A stretch of DNA of 63,982 bases from Phycisphaeraceae bacterium (lineage in GTDB: Bacteria > Planctomycetota > Phycisphaerae > Phycisphaerales > UBA1924), in NCBI GenBank assembly GCA_026126305.1, contig JAHCJI010000015.1:1-63982 (forward strand), read 5' to 3'. Shown here in pieces: positions 16,936 through 25,697 of this stretch. The notes below the pieces were generated by a model. The model searched no databases, was not told the DNA's origin, and was given only the letters and a program-made list of their open reading frames with translations. Numbering within the stretch: position 1 is the first letter of the stretch; every line of letters starts with the position of its first letter. The position numbers were made by a program, and so were the translations under genes.

Positions 16936-17068
16936 CGGACGCTTCCGGGGTGCACAAAGCGGCCCGGGCAAGACATGGCGGCACGATTGGCCACGGGGCC
17001 GAACTCGGGGGCGTCAATGACCGACGTAGAGCATGGGCCAGCGGCTGGCCGAACCACGTGAGAAAAGC

Positions 17069-19291
17069 ATGACAATCGCATCGACGACAACGAACGGAAC
17101 CTTGAGCGGCCCGCCGAATACGACCGGCGGCTCCATGGTCGGCACCAAGGGGGCCTCGCGTGTTGACCCTCTGCGGGTGCTTCGCAAATACAAGTTCGTT
17201 TTTGTTTTGGCCGCGATTGTGGGCGCCGTGGTCGGCGGGGCGGGCCACTTCCTGATCGCCGCGTATATTCCCACGTGGTCGACCCCGGTCATCTTCAAGG
17301 TCTATCCCCCGCAGACCCGACCGAACCCGGACCAGGTGTCTATCGACGATGATGAGTTCACGCGGTTCATGGCCACCGAAGCATCGATGATGGTGTCCGA
17401 ATATCTGCTGCGGCAGGCCCTCGAAAGCCCCCGCCTCCAGTCCGAAGCGCCGAAGTGGTACAACCGCTACGTACGATCGGGCGTCTTTGACATCGGCAAC
17501 GCCGTGATCGATCTGGAAGATCGAGTCGGTGCCCGGACGATCGCGGGCACGGACCTGATCCGCATGAACGTCTCCTGGCGGGATAAGAACGAGGTGACCG
17601 CGCTGGCGGAAATCCTTTCGTCGGCCTACTTGCAGGACCTGCGTCGTCGTGGGGCGCGTTCGAACACCGAACGACGGGACGCTATCGATCAGGCCATCCG
17701 CGGATTGCAGCGAGACTTTGCTCAGGCCGAGCGCCGCCGCAATGAGGTCGTGACGACCAAGCGGATGGACCACCTGGACGTCACGCAGAGCCAGGAACGG
17801 GCGGAGATGATGATCGTGCTGGGCTCGATGCAGGAGCTGGGCATGTCGCTCCAATCGGTGCTGACGCAGAAGGCCGACATGGAAGCGCAGCTGCGCAGTG
17901 GCCTAGGCGGATTGCAGTACAACGACACGCTGCGGGCCGAGGTCGAGGCCATGCCCTTGATCCAGAGCCTTCGGGCACAGGTCGTCTCGCTCCAGAGCCT
18001 GCGGATGGCCGAACTCGAACGGTTGAGCGAGGACAACCCCACCATCCGCCGGATCGACCACCAGATCACCGCGCTCCAGCGCAGCATCGAGCAGGAACGA
18101 CAGATCCTGCTTCGGGAACTCTTCCAGACACGGCTCGACCAGGTGCGTCTGTTCGAGCAGACTATCCGCGACCAGCTGGCCTCCCTGGCACAGCGGCGTT
18201 CGGAGTTGGGTGTTCGGCTTCAGGAATTGGTGTTTGCCGAGAACGAACTGACGGACATCGACCGCCGCATGATGCAGATCCTCGAATTGCAGCAGCAGTT
18301 CGAGACCGACCTTCGATTGCTGGACGCCACGAGCCAGATGGCTACGTCCTCGCGTGTGGAGATCATCCACTCGGCGCGTGTGCCGACGCAGATGAGTTTC
18401 CCCAAGATCTACATCCTCGTTCCCGCGGGCATCGTCCTTGTGGTGGGCATTGTCGCGGGCGTTGCTTACCTGCTGGAAATGGTGGACCAGCGTGTCAAGA
18501 GCCCGGCGGACATCGCCTCGCTGCCCAGCGTCCGCGTGCTTGGCATGGTGCCCCACGTCAGCGAGGACCCGGCACGCATCGAGACGCCAGAGCGTGTCTT
18601 TGCCGAGCAGCCGCTTTCGGGCATGGCCGAGAGTTACCGGCATGTTCGCGGTGCGGTGCTCAAGCGGATGCGCGCGGGTGGCTTCAAGACCCTGCTGGTG
18701 GTGCCCGCCATGCCCGGTTCGGGGGCGACGACAGTCGCAAGCAACCTGGCCGAGTCGTTGGCCGCCGCCGACCACCGGGTGATCCTGATCGACACGAACT
18801 TCCGCCGCCCCAGGCTGCACGAGGTGTACGGTCTGCCGATGGGGCCGGGCGTGGGTGAGTTGCTCCGCGGTGCCCCCCTTGTAGAGGTGTGCCAGAAGAC
18901 GGGCAACCCCAACCTGCGTGTGATTCCCGTGGGAGACCCCAGCAGCCGCGAGCTCGAGGCTCTGGCCACGGGCGCGATCGCGAAGGTCATCAAGCAGGCC
19001 TCGGCCGAAGCGGATTATGTCATCCTCGACGTGGCACCGGCCACTGTTTCAGGCGACGCCCAGGCGCTGGCCCAGGTGACCGACGCGACGCTGCTGGTGG
19101 CGCGCGCCTTCGGCGAGACGCGTGGCCAGATCGGCCGCCTGTCGCGTGAGCTCGACGAGCAGCCGGCACGCTACCTTGGCGTGCTGGTCAACGCCGCCCG
19201 CAGCGCCAGCGGTGGGTACCTGCGGGGCAATCTCCGCGCGGGCCATTCGTACACCGCCAAGGCCGCATCGAAGGCCAAAGCCAAGTCCTGA
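17069..19291 (+). CDS. Wzz-type chain-length protein fused to a degenerate BY-kinase domain
   Basis: 740 residues from the ATG at 17069. The Wzz domain has a first membrane segment at about 48-70, a long coiled-coil periplasmic part (about 180-420) and a second membrane segment at about 450-475. A P-loop ATPase domain follows. Its Walker A reads PAMPGSGATT (546-555): the invariant Lys is Ala553. Walker A' reads LIDTNFRRP where BY-kinases have ...D.D.R.P. The tail has no Tyr cluster and is Ala/Lys-rich (KAASKAKAKS). It probably sets polysaccharide chain length without true kinase activity; the loss of activity is inference from the residue changes. It follows a terminator, so it may have its own promoter in 16936-17068. 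Confidence 0.88.
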   Translation: MTIASTTTNGTLSGPPNTTGGSMVGTKGASRVDPLRVLRKYKFVFVLAAIVGAVVGGAGHFLIAAYIPTWSTPVIFKVYPPQTRPNPDQVSIDDDEFTRFMATEASMMVSEYLLRQALESPRLQSEAPKWYNRYVRSGVFDIGNAVIDLEDRVGARTIAGTDLIRMNVSWRDKNEVTALAEILSSAYLQDLRRRGARSNTERRDAIDQAIRGLQRDFAQAERRRNEVVTTKRMDHLDVTQSQERAEMMIVLGSMQELGMSLQSVLTQKADMEAQLRSGLGGLQYNDTLRAEVEAMPLIQSLRAQVVSLQSLRMAELERLSEDNPTIRRIDHQITALQRSIEQERQILLRELFQTRLDQVRLFEQTIRDQLASLAQRRSELGVRLQELVFAENELTDIDRRMMQILELQQQFETDLRLLDATSQMATSSRVEIIHSARVPTQMSFPKIYILVPAGIVLVVGIVAGVAYLLEMVDQRVKSPADIASLPSVRVLGMVPHVSEDPARIETPERVFAEQPLSGMAESYRHVRGAVLKRMRAGGFKTLLVVPAMPGSGATTVASNLAESLAAADHRVILIDTNFRRPRLHEVYGLPMGPGVGELLRGAPLVEVCQKTGNPNLRVIPVGDPSSRELEALATGAIAKVIKQASAEADYVILDVAPATVSGDAQALAQVTDATLLVARAFGETRGQIGRLSRELDEQPARYLGVLVNAARSASGGYLRGNLRAGHSYTAKAASKAKAKS

Positions 19292-19330
19292 TCCCACGAG
19301 CGACCCTGTTTTGAAGTGAGGAATCAGGCC

Positions 19331-20347
19331 TTGCCACGCACGCCAGACCATCCCGACGATCCGCATCGCCGGGTGCTGGTGACCGGCGGCGCGGGCTTCA
19401 TCGGCTCGCACCTGGTCGAGTTGTTGCTTGCCCGCGGGGACATTGTCGTCGTCGTTGATAACCTTTCCACCGGGGTGTATGCCAATCTGCCCCATGGCCA
19501 CGATCGGCTGCGTTTCGTCGAGGCCGACCTGAGAGATTGGCTGCAAAGCCCCGATGCATGTTCGGTCGTGTTTGATGAGATCTATCACATGGCCGCGGCG
19601 GTGGGGGTGGAGCTGGTCATCGCCGACCCTATTGGCAGCATCGAGACCAACACCGAGCAGACCAGCGCCCTGCTGCGATACGCCTCGAGCCCGACCGCCC
19701 GGAAGCCCTCTGTACTGATCGCCAGCAGTTCCGAGGTCTATGGCAAGAGCGAACGCGTGCCCTTCCATGAGGACGACGACGTGGTCTATGGGCCCACGAC
19801 AGCGACGCGCTGGTCGTACGCGTGTTCGAAGGCGCTGGATGAGTACCTGGCTTTGGCCCACCACCGAGAGCATGGGCTTGGGGTGGTGGTCGCCAGGTTG
19901 TTCAACACCGTGGGCCCCAGGCAGGTGGGTCGCTACGGCATGGTGCTGCCCCGGTTTGTCGGTGCCGCCCTCTCGGGTCAGCCTTTGAAAGTCTTCGGCG
20001 ATGGCCAGCAGGTGCGCTGTTTCTGCGACGTGCGCGATGTGGCACGAGCGCTCGTTCACCTTGTTGGCACGCCGCAGACGCATGGCCGCATCTACAACGT
20101 GGGTTCCGAGTCTGCCGTCAGCATCCTCGACCTGGCCCGGACGGTGGTCGAGGTGCTCTCGTCGGAGTCGCCGATCGAACTGGTGCCCTACGACAAGGCG
20201 TATGGCCCGGGATTTGAGGACCTTCGCCGGCGTGTCCCCCACCTTGGCCGCCTCCGCCAGGCGATCGATTTCGAGCCTGTCCATGACCTTCGGTCCACGA
20301 TCCTTGCCGTTGCCGACGCACTGGGTCGGATGGGAGTGGGTCGATGA
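19331..20347 (+). CDS. NAD-dependent sugar-nucleotide epimerase/dehydratase
   Basis: About 338 residues. TTG at 19331 is preceded by GTGAGGA at a usable distance; an in-frame GTG at 19316 has no ribosome site, so the start is uncertain. It is an extended SDR: the Rossmann motif GGAGFIGS lies near the start, followed by SSSEVYG, SYACSK (catalytic Tyr-x3-Lys) and LFNTVGPRQ. It resembles UDP-glucuronate decarboxylases and UDP-glucose 4-epimerases, and the exact sugar cannot be read from the sequence. It overlaps the next gene by ATGA, so the pair likely supplies and transfers a sugar for the exopolysaccharide. Confidence 0.88.
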   Translation: MPRTPDHPDDPHRRVLVTGGAGFIGSHLVELLLARGDIVVVVDNLSTGVYANLPHGHDRLRFVEADLRDWLQSPDACSVVFDEIYHMAAAVGVELVIADPIGSIETNTEQTSALLRYASSPTARKPSVLIASSSEVYGKSERVPFHEDDDVVYGPTTATRWSYACSKALDEYLALAHHREHGLGVVVARLFNTVGPRQVGRYGMVLPRFVGAALSGQPLKVFGDGQQVRCFCDVRDVARALVHLVGTPQTHGRIYNVGSESAVSILDLARTVVEVLSSESPIELVPYDKAYGPGFEDLRRRVPHLGRLRQAIDFEPVHDLRSTILAVADALGRMGVGR

Positions 20348-21666
20348 CCTGGCCCACGATCAACATCACGCTGCCATCGATTCCCGATGAGGCCGCCGAC
20401 ACCCTGGCGACGACAGGCCTTGGGATCTTCCACCGCTATATCTGGGTGTTCATCGCCGCGTTTGCCATCACCATCATCGCCACACCCATCGTCCGCCGCA
20501 TGGCGATTTACTCGGGCATTATCGATCGGCCGAGCGACCCCCGGAAGATCCACCGTGTTCCGGTCGCGTATCTCGGCGGGTTGGCCGTGTTCCTGGGCAT
20601 CATGGGCGGGGTGCTGGTCAGTTACCTGGCCACCGCGTGGGGGGACCTGGGCGTGGTCTTTCCCAGCGAGCACATGGTCGACGGCGATTATCACGCCACC
20701 GTGCCCATCAGCGTGCTGCTGGGCATGGCGATCATCACCATCGTGGGCTTGCTCGACGACGCCATCGGCATCCGGCCCGGGCTGAAGATCAGCGGCCAAC
20801 TCGTTGCCGCTGCGGCACTGGCCATCGAGAACGTTGGCGTGCGCGTGGCCCAGGGCGTCTTGCGACCCATCGGCGAAGTGCTCGTCGACCTGGGCGTGCT
20901 GGCCAACAGCGACCTGGTGTTTTACGTGCCCATTCCTGGTTTTGAATCGCCTGTCGAACTTAATCTGGTGTATTGGGCCGGTGCTGGTGTCATTGCCATC
21001 TTCGTCATCGGCGCTTGCAATGCCGCCAACCTCATCGACGGGCTCGATGGGCTGCTCACGGGTACGACGGCCATCACCGTGGCCGGGCTCATGGTCCTGG
21101 CCCTCTCGCTGGCGGTCATCGACCACGGCCCGCGAGACGCCCAGCGCGTCGTGCTCACGCTCGCCCTGCTGGGCGCGTGCATGGGCTTTTTACCCCACAA
21201 CTTCAACCCCGCGTCCATCTTCCTGGGAGATTGCGGCTCGATGCTGCTGGGCTATTGCACCATCGTCATCATCCTGACACTGGGCGACATGGGCCAGACC
21301 CACCTCGTGCTGGCTGGCCTCATGATGTTTTCGCTGCCCATCATCGACAGCGTGCTGGCCATCGTCCGCAGGCGTATGGCCGGTAAGAGCATCACAGAGG
21401 CCGACGACCAGCACTTACACCACATGTTCAAGCGGGCCCTGGGCGTCAAGGGCGCGGTGCTGGCCCTCTATGGCATCACACTGTGCGTGACGATCCTGGG
21501 TCTGGCCATGAGCCTCAGCCGGGCCCGGGTGGTGTACGCCCTGGCGCTGGTGGTGGTCTGCTATGTGGGCGTGACGGCTATCAAGATCAGCCGCCGCCAG
21601 CACCTGGAAGCTCAGGCCTCCCTGGCCATCGACCCTTCCAAGTCGCCCAAGCGTACGGCGTCGTGA
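20344..21666 (+). CDS. WecA/MraY-family undecaprenyl-phosphate sugar-1-phosphate transferase
   Basis: 440 residues with about eleven membrane segments. Family landmarks: IDRPSDPRKIHRVPVAYLGG in the first cytoplasmic loop, LLDDAIGIRPGLK (the DD pair), ANLIDGLDGLLTG, FLGDCGSMLLGY, and DDQHLHHMF, the His-rich loop of WecA-type enzymes. It would load the first sugar-1-phosphate onto undecaprenyl phosphate to start polysaccharide repeat-unit synthesis. It is translationally coupled to the epimerase and is the last recognisable gene of the polysaccharide locus. Confidence 0.92.
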   Translation: MTWPTINITLPSIPDEAADTLATTGLGIFHRYIWVFIAAFAITIIATPIVRRMAIYSGIIDRPSDPRKIHRVPVAYLGGLAVFLGIMGGVLVSYLATAWGDLGVVFPSEHMVDGDYHATVPISVLLGMAIITIVGLLDDAIGIRPGLKISGQLVAAAALAIENVGVRVAQGVLRPIGEVLVDLGVLANSDLVFYVPIPGFESPVELNLVYWAGAGVIAIFVIGACNAANLIDGLDGLLTGTTAITVAGLMVLALSLAVIDHGPRDAQRVVLTLALLGACMGFLPHNFNPASIFLGDCGSMLLGYCTIVIILTLGDMGQTHLVLAGLMMFSLPIIDSVLAIVRRRMAGKSITEADDQHLHHMFKRALGVKGAVLALYGITLCVTILGLAMSLSRARVVYALALVVVCYVGVTAIKISRRQHLEAQASLAIDPSKSPKRTAS

Positions 21667-21765
21667 GCGGCCATCACGTCGCGGATTCAGCACGCGATTG
21701 GCGTTTCGGATGTGTGTTGTGTGTTGAATGCCTTTGGCGCTGTGATTGCCCCTGCCTCGTGGCGG

Positions 21766-21771
21766 TAGAAT
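21766..21771 (+). promoter_or_regulatory. TAGAAT hexamer 6 nt before parA start (candidate leaderless -10)
   Basis: TAGAAT, CGCGCG, ATG (21778). There is no Shine-Dalgarno. No good -35 at 17 nt. Confidence 0.4.
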
Positions 21772-21777
21772 CGCGCG

Positions 21778-22773
21778 ATGGATATCCACCCGCCAGGTTC
21801 CAAACCAACTCCAGAGCCCGCCCCCGTGCCCGCCCCGATGCCCCGGGGCGTGCCCAAGGTCTTCGCCCTGATGAACCAGAAGGGCGGCGTGGGCAAGTCG
21901 ACCACCGCCGTCAATCTGGCCGCCGCCCTGGCCCGGCTGGGCAAGCGGGTGCTTCTGATCGACCTCGACCCCCAGGCCCACGCCACCTTGCACCTGGGGG
22001 TGGCGGTTGAGGGCGACGGCTCGACCCCAACGGTCTACGACGCATTGCTCGAACCCAACACCGCCGACGTCGTACCGGCTGGCGAAAACCTCTGGCTCTT
22101 GCCCAGCGAGACCGACCTGGCTGGCGTCGAGGCCGAACTCGCCCAGGCCGAGGGCCGACACCATCGCCTGCGGCTGGCTATCGAGGCCATCTGCCGGGCC
22201 CGGCCCATCGATGTAGTGCTTATCGACTGCCCGCCCAGCCTTGGCCTGCTCACGCTCAACGGCCTGGCCGCCGCCGATGAGGTGGTCATCCCCATGCAGG
22301 CCCACTTCCTGGCGCTCCACGGCGTGGGCAAACTGCTCGAAACCGTCCGCCTCGTGGCCCAGCAGGTAAGGCCGAGCCTCAAGGTCGCTGGCGTGGTGCT
22401 GTGCATGTACGACCAGCAGGCCAGCCACACGCAAGAAGTCGTGGGCGACATCGAGGCGTTCTTTGCCGAAGCAAGAGACCGCGGCGTGCCCTGGCAGCGT
22501 GCCCGGGTGCTGTGGCCGCCCATCCGCCGCAATATCAAACTTGCCGAAGCGCCCAGTTTCGGGCAATCGATCTTCGAGTACGCCCCCCAGGCCGCCGGCG
22601 CGAGAGACTACGCGGCACTTGCTCGGCATTTCCTGGCACTGCTCGACCCTTCGGCTCCAGCGTCGATTCCGACCCCGGCCGAGCCGGTCGATGTCGACGC
22701 GCTCGATGCAGACGAGCCCGATACCCCCGAGATCGTGACGCATCCCCCAGTCCAGCAGCAGCCCACACCGTGA
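21778..22773 (+). CDS. Orphan ParA/Soj-family ATPase
   Basis: 331 residues. A Pro-rich N-terminus of about 25 residues precedes the deviant Walker A KGGVGKST (35-42), which includes the signature Lys. [10 protein letters not shown] (Walker A'), [20 protein letters not shown] (Walker B and after) and the C-terminal ParA segment [19 protein letters not shown] follow. The end is an acidic Pro-rich tail. ParA ATPases position DNA or large complexes. No parB or parS-like cluster is next to it, so the cargo is not evident. Its stop overlaps the GTG of the next gene. Confidence 0.9.
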   Translation: MDIHPPGSKPTPEPAPVPAPMPRGVPKVFALMNQKGGVGKSTTAVNLAAALARLGKRVLLIDLDPQAHATLHLGVAVEGDGSTPTVYDALLEPNTADVVPAGENLWLLPSETDLAGVEAELAQAEGRHHRLRLAIEAICRARPIDVVLIDCPPSLGLLTLNGLAAADEVVIPMQAHFLALHGVGKLLETVRLVAQQVRPSLKVAGVVLCMYDQQASHTQEVVGDIEAFFAEARDRGVPWQRARVLWPPIRRNIKLAEAPSFGQSIFEYAPQAAGARDYAALARHFLALLDPSAPASIPTPAEPVDVDALDADEPDTPEIVTHPPVQQQPTP

Positions 22774-23162
22774 TCTGGAAGAATCCTCGGTTGTGGCGTG
22801 TCGCCTTTGTGCTCTATGCAGTTGCTCTGTTCGTGGCCACGCACAAGCCCGGGGTCCATGTCAACGTCGTGCCGGGCTGGCGGCTTGACCTGCTCATCCA
22901 TGTAGGCGCGTTTGGGGCGTGGACCTTCCTGCTCGGCATGACCGGCTGGTTTGATCCGCGACATTGGCGTGGTGCGTCGGCGCTGCTGACTATCGGAGTT
23001 TGTTACGCACTTCTGGACGAAGGATCGCAGGCCATCCCGATCTTCGAGCGTGTGTTTGACGTGGCCGATGCTTTGGCGAATGTCGTCGGCGCGCTGCTTG
23101 GGGTGGCTGCCGTCACAATGATCGTGCGTTGGATGGACCCGCCGAGGAAGCCAAGGCCATGA
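22770..23162 (+). CDS. VanZ-like small membrane protein
   Basis: 130 residues from the GTG at 22770, which overlaps the parA stop (GTGA). Four membrane segments. The VanZ landmarks are present: [15 protein letters not shown] near the middle and [31 protein letters not shown] near the end, with the DEGSQ and D..D..AN residues. VanZ-like proteins are widespread and mostly of unknown function. Its TGA overlaps the murJ ATG, so parA, vanZ-like and murJ are read from one message. Confidence 0.8.
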   Translation: MIWKNPRLWRVAFVLYAVALFVATHKPGVHVNVVPGWRLDLLIHVGAFGAWTFLLGMTGWFDPRHWRGASALLTIGVCYALLDEGSQAIPIFERVFDVADALANVVGALLGVAAVTMIVRWMDPPRKPRP

Positions 23163-24724
23163 CCACCCTGGCCCGGGCCTTCCGCGTCGTTTCCTCGCTC
23201 ACACTGCTCTCGCGTGTGCTCGGGCTTGTGCGCGACGTCGTGACAGCCCGGCTCTTCGGTGACACCGCCATCGGCTCGGCCTTTGCCGCCGCATTTGCGG
23301 TACCCAACACCTTCCGCCGGCTCTTCGGCGAGGGCGCACTGGCGGCGGCCTTCGTGCCCGAGTATGCGTCGCTGGTCGAGCATGACGCGCGGGCAGCCGA
23401 CCGCTTCGCTTCGTTTACGGTTGCCTTGCTCGGCCTGGTGACGGCTGGGCTGACGGTCTTGGGTGAGCTTGGCCTGTGGCTGGCGCTGTCGATGGCCGAG
23501 CCGGGCGGCACGCGACACCTGTCCATCGCGTTGGTCATGCTCGCGCTGCCCTTCATGCCATTGATCTGCATCGCCGCTACGCTCGCCGGTGTGCTCCAGA
23601 CGCACGGTCGCTTCGCCCCGCCGGCGGCACAGCCCATCGTGCTCAACGCCTGCGTGCTGGGGGCGGTGGGGCTGCACGCGCTGCGCGATGGTGCCAGCAA
23701 GGAATCGGCCGCCATGATGCTGTGCGTGGCCGTTATGCTCTCGGGTGTGTTGCAAGTGCTCTGGAGCCTGTTCGAGCTTCGGCGATACGTGCGATGGACG
23801 CGCGTGCTGGCCGGTGTTGGCCAGAGCGCTCGAAGACTGCTGCGACGATGGGCCGGTGCCATGATCGGGCTGGGCACCCTCCAGGCCAGCGCCCTGCTCG
23901 ATGTTCTCCTGGCCATGTGGCCCATCTGGTTTGGTGCCACCATGTTCGGGCTGGCCTATCCGCTCGACGAGCAGTCCAATGCCATACTTTTCTATGCTCA
24001 AAGGCTCTACCAGTTTCCACTAGGTGTCTTCGGCGTGGCCGTGGCGACGGCGGCCTTCCCATTGCTCAGCCGGCTCGCGGGCCAGCCCGAAAACTTCCGC
24101 AAAGCGCTGATCGACGCGCTCTCGCTCTCGTTGGCCATTGCGCTGCCCGCCAGCGTGGGCTTGATGCTCGTTGCGGGCGACCTGACTGCCACACTCTTTG
24201 GCGGTGGCGAAGGCTTCAGCGAGCAGGGCACGCGCCGCGCCGCGTTCGCGCTCATGGGTTACGCCTCGTGCGTGTGGGCCTACGCGTGCAATCAGGTGCT
24301 CACGCGAGCCTTTTACGCCCGTGGCGACACCCGCACGCCAGCGATCGTCTCGCTGCTGGCATTGCTGGCCAATCTTGGGCTGAATCTCACGCTCATCTGG
24401 TGGTTGCGAGAGGCCGGCCTTGCCTGGGCCACCGCCCTTGCCGCCGCGTCGCAGACCGTAGCCTTGATCGTGCTCCTGCGGCACAAGCACGACCTGCATA
24501 TTGCACAGAGTGCCTGCTTGCGCGGTTGGAAGGCCATCCCATGCGTCGTAGTCATGGCGGCCGTGGTGTTCATTGTCGTGGAGTTCGGGCCCGAGGTCCG
24601 GGGCTGGAATTCCCGCGCTTTGAGGCTGGCCTTTGGCGTTCTCGCCGGTGCGGTTGCGTACCTCGCAACGGCCCTGGCTCTTGGCTACCGTGAACCGATG
24701 CGCGCCTTCCAACGCAAGGGATAG
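23159..24724 (+). CDS. murJ: Lipid II flippase MurJ
   Basis: 521 residues. ATG at 23159 has GAGGAAG upstream and overlaps the vanZ-like stop. Fourteen-helix MviN/MurJ pattern with the N-terminal hallmark LTLLSRVLGLVRDVVTARLFG and FRRLFGEGALAAAFVPEY. FYAQRLYQFPLGVFGVA lies in the middle and TRAFYARGDTRTPAIVS near helix 10-11. It moves lipid II across the inner membrane for peptidoglycan synthesis, which shows that this lineage keeps a wall-precursor flippase. Confidence 0.95.
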   Translation: MTTLARAFRVVSSLTLLSRVLGLVRDVVTARLFGDTAIGSAFAAAFAVPNTFRRLFGEGALAAAFVPEYASLVEHDARAADRFASFTVALLGLVTAGLTVLGELGLWLALSMAEPGGTRHLSIALVMLALPFMPLICIAATLAGVLQTHGRFAPPAAQPIVLNACVLGAVGLHALRDGASKESAAMMLCVAVMLSGVLQVLWSLFELRRYVRWTRVLAGVGQSARRLLRRWAGAMIGLGTLQASALLDVLLAMWPIWFGATMFGLAYPLDEQSNAILFYAQRLYQFPLGVFGVAVATAAFPLLSRLAGQPENFRKALIDALSLSLAIALPASVGLMLVAGDLTATLFGGGEGFSEQGTRRAAFALMGYASCVWAYACNQVLTRAFYARGDTRTPAIVSLLALLANLGLNLTLIWWLREAGLAWATALAAASQTVALIVLLRHKHDLHIAQSACLRGWKAIPCVVVMAAVVFIVVEFGPEVRGWNSRALRLAFGVLAGAVAYLATALALGYREPMRAFQRKG

Positions 24725-24727
24725 ATG

Positions 24728-25570
24728 ATGGCCATCGACCTCAGAGGCAAGCCCATCGCCATCGCCGGGGCCAGCAGTGGCATCGGCAAGGCCACCGCGC
24801 TCGCCTGCGCCGCCGCAGGCATGCCCGTGGCCCTGGGGGCCCGGCGCATGGACAAGCTCCGGGCGGTTGCGCAAGACATCGAACGCATGGGCGGCACTGC
24901 CTTGGCTCTCGAACTCGACGTGGTAGGCGACGAATCCTGCCGAGCATTCATCGAACAAGCCGAGCAACAGCTCGGCCCCTTGCACGCCGTCTTTGCAAAC
25001 GCCGGTTTCGGCTTCGAAATGCCCGTCCACGATACGGGCGATGCCGAGATGCGCGAGATCTTTGAAGTCAACTTCTTTGGCACGTTGCGGATCGCACGGC
25101 CCGCGATCGAACGCTTTCTCGAGCGCAGGTCCGGCCACGTCCTGATCTGTTCGAGCAGCATCGGGAAGATGGCTGTTCCGGGCTATGGTGCCTACTGCGC
25201 CACCAAGGCCGCCCAATGGCACATCGGCCGCGCCATGCGACACGAGCTGCGGCCGTTGGGCATCCACGTGTCAACGGTGCATCCCATCGGAACAAGCACC
25301 GAGTTCTTCGAAGAAGCCCGGCGTCGCAGCGGTGGGGGGAGCCTCGTCGAGAACACCCCGAAGGCGTTCATCCAGCCCCCGGAGCGTGTCGCACGTGCCA
25401 TCGTCGCGTGCCTGCGTCGGCCTCGGACCGAGGTCTGGACCAGCCTGACAGCGCGTCTGGGTATGGGGCTACTGAGTACGTTCCCTCGTGTAGCTGACAC
25501 CGTCCTTGGTCGGTTTGCACAGTTGCAAGACAGGATCAATCGGGTGGAATCCCAGACGAAAAAAGTCTAG
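24728..25570 (+). CDS. Short-chain dehydrogenase/reductase (classical SDR)
   Basis: 280 residues. The ATG at 24728 has AAGGGA 6 nt upstream; an ATG one codon earlier is possible. Cofactor motif GASSGIG (14-20), ARRMDKL after beta-2 (NADP preference likely), FANAGFG, catalytic Ser in CSSSIGKMA and YCATK. It continues with HPIGTSTEFFE and a helical tail of about 60 residues with hydrophobic character. The substrate cannot be told. It follows murJ by 3 nt and is probably the last gene of that unit. Confidence 0.88.
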   Translation: MAIDLRGKPIAIAGASSGIGKATALACAAAGMPVALGARRMDKLRAVAQDIERMGGTALALELDVVGDESCRAFIEQAEQQLGPLHAVFANAGFGFEMPVHDTGDAEMREIFEVNFFGTLRIARPAIERFLERRSGHVLICSSSIGKMAVPGYGAYCATKAAQWHIGRAMRHELRPLGIHVSTVHPIGTSTEFFEEARRRSGGGSLVENTPKAFIQPPERVARAIVACLRRPRTEVWTSLTARLGMGLLSTFPRVADTVLGRFAQLQDRINRVESQTKKV

Positions 25571-25578
25571 AAAAGGTC

Positions 25579-25607
25579 TTGCACTCGTATTTGAGAACCA
25601 GTATACT
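25579..25607 (+). promoter_or_regulatory. Sigma-70-type promoter for the dockerin gene at 25698
   Basis: TTGCAC (25579-25584), 17-nt spacer, TATACT (25602-25607). The -10 matches 5 of 6, the -35 only 3 of 6. The region is locally AT-rich in a GC-rich genome. The leader would be about 85 nt. Confidence 0.5.
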
Positions 25608-25665
25608 GATAACGTCGTCGGCAATGCAGCATGAATTTGCGTATTGCTACTCACATTTGTAGGGG

Positions 25666-25679
25666 GTCACATATGTGAC
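25666..25679 (+). promoter_or_regulatory. Perfect 14-bp palindrome GTCACATATGTGAC (candidate operator)
   Basis: It lies between the promoter at 25579-25607 and the ATG at 25698, just before the Shine-Dalgarno AAAGGGGG. TGTGA/TCACA half-sites occur in CRP/FNR-type operators, but here the order is TCACA..TGTGA, the reverse of a CRP site. It may bind an unknown dimeric regulator or fold in the mRNA. Confidence 0.45.
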
Positions 25680-25697
25680 ATTTCAAAGGGGGATTCG

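Noticed and set aside
22401..22769. Upstream extension of the vanZ-like frame inside parA
   Set aside because: The parA frame is clearly coding there; the GTG at 22770 overlapping the parA stop is the natural start.
25666..25679. CRP-binding site
   Set aside because: Half-sites are in the reverse order (TCACA then TGTGA) and too close together, so I list it only as a palindrome of unknown use.
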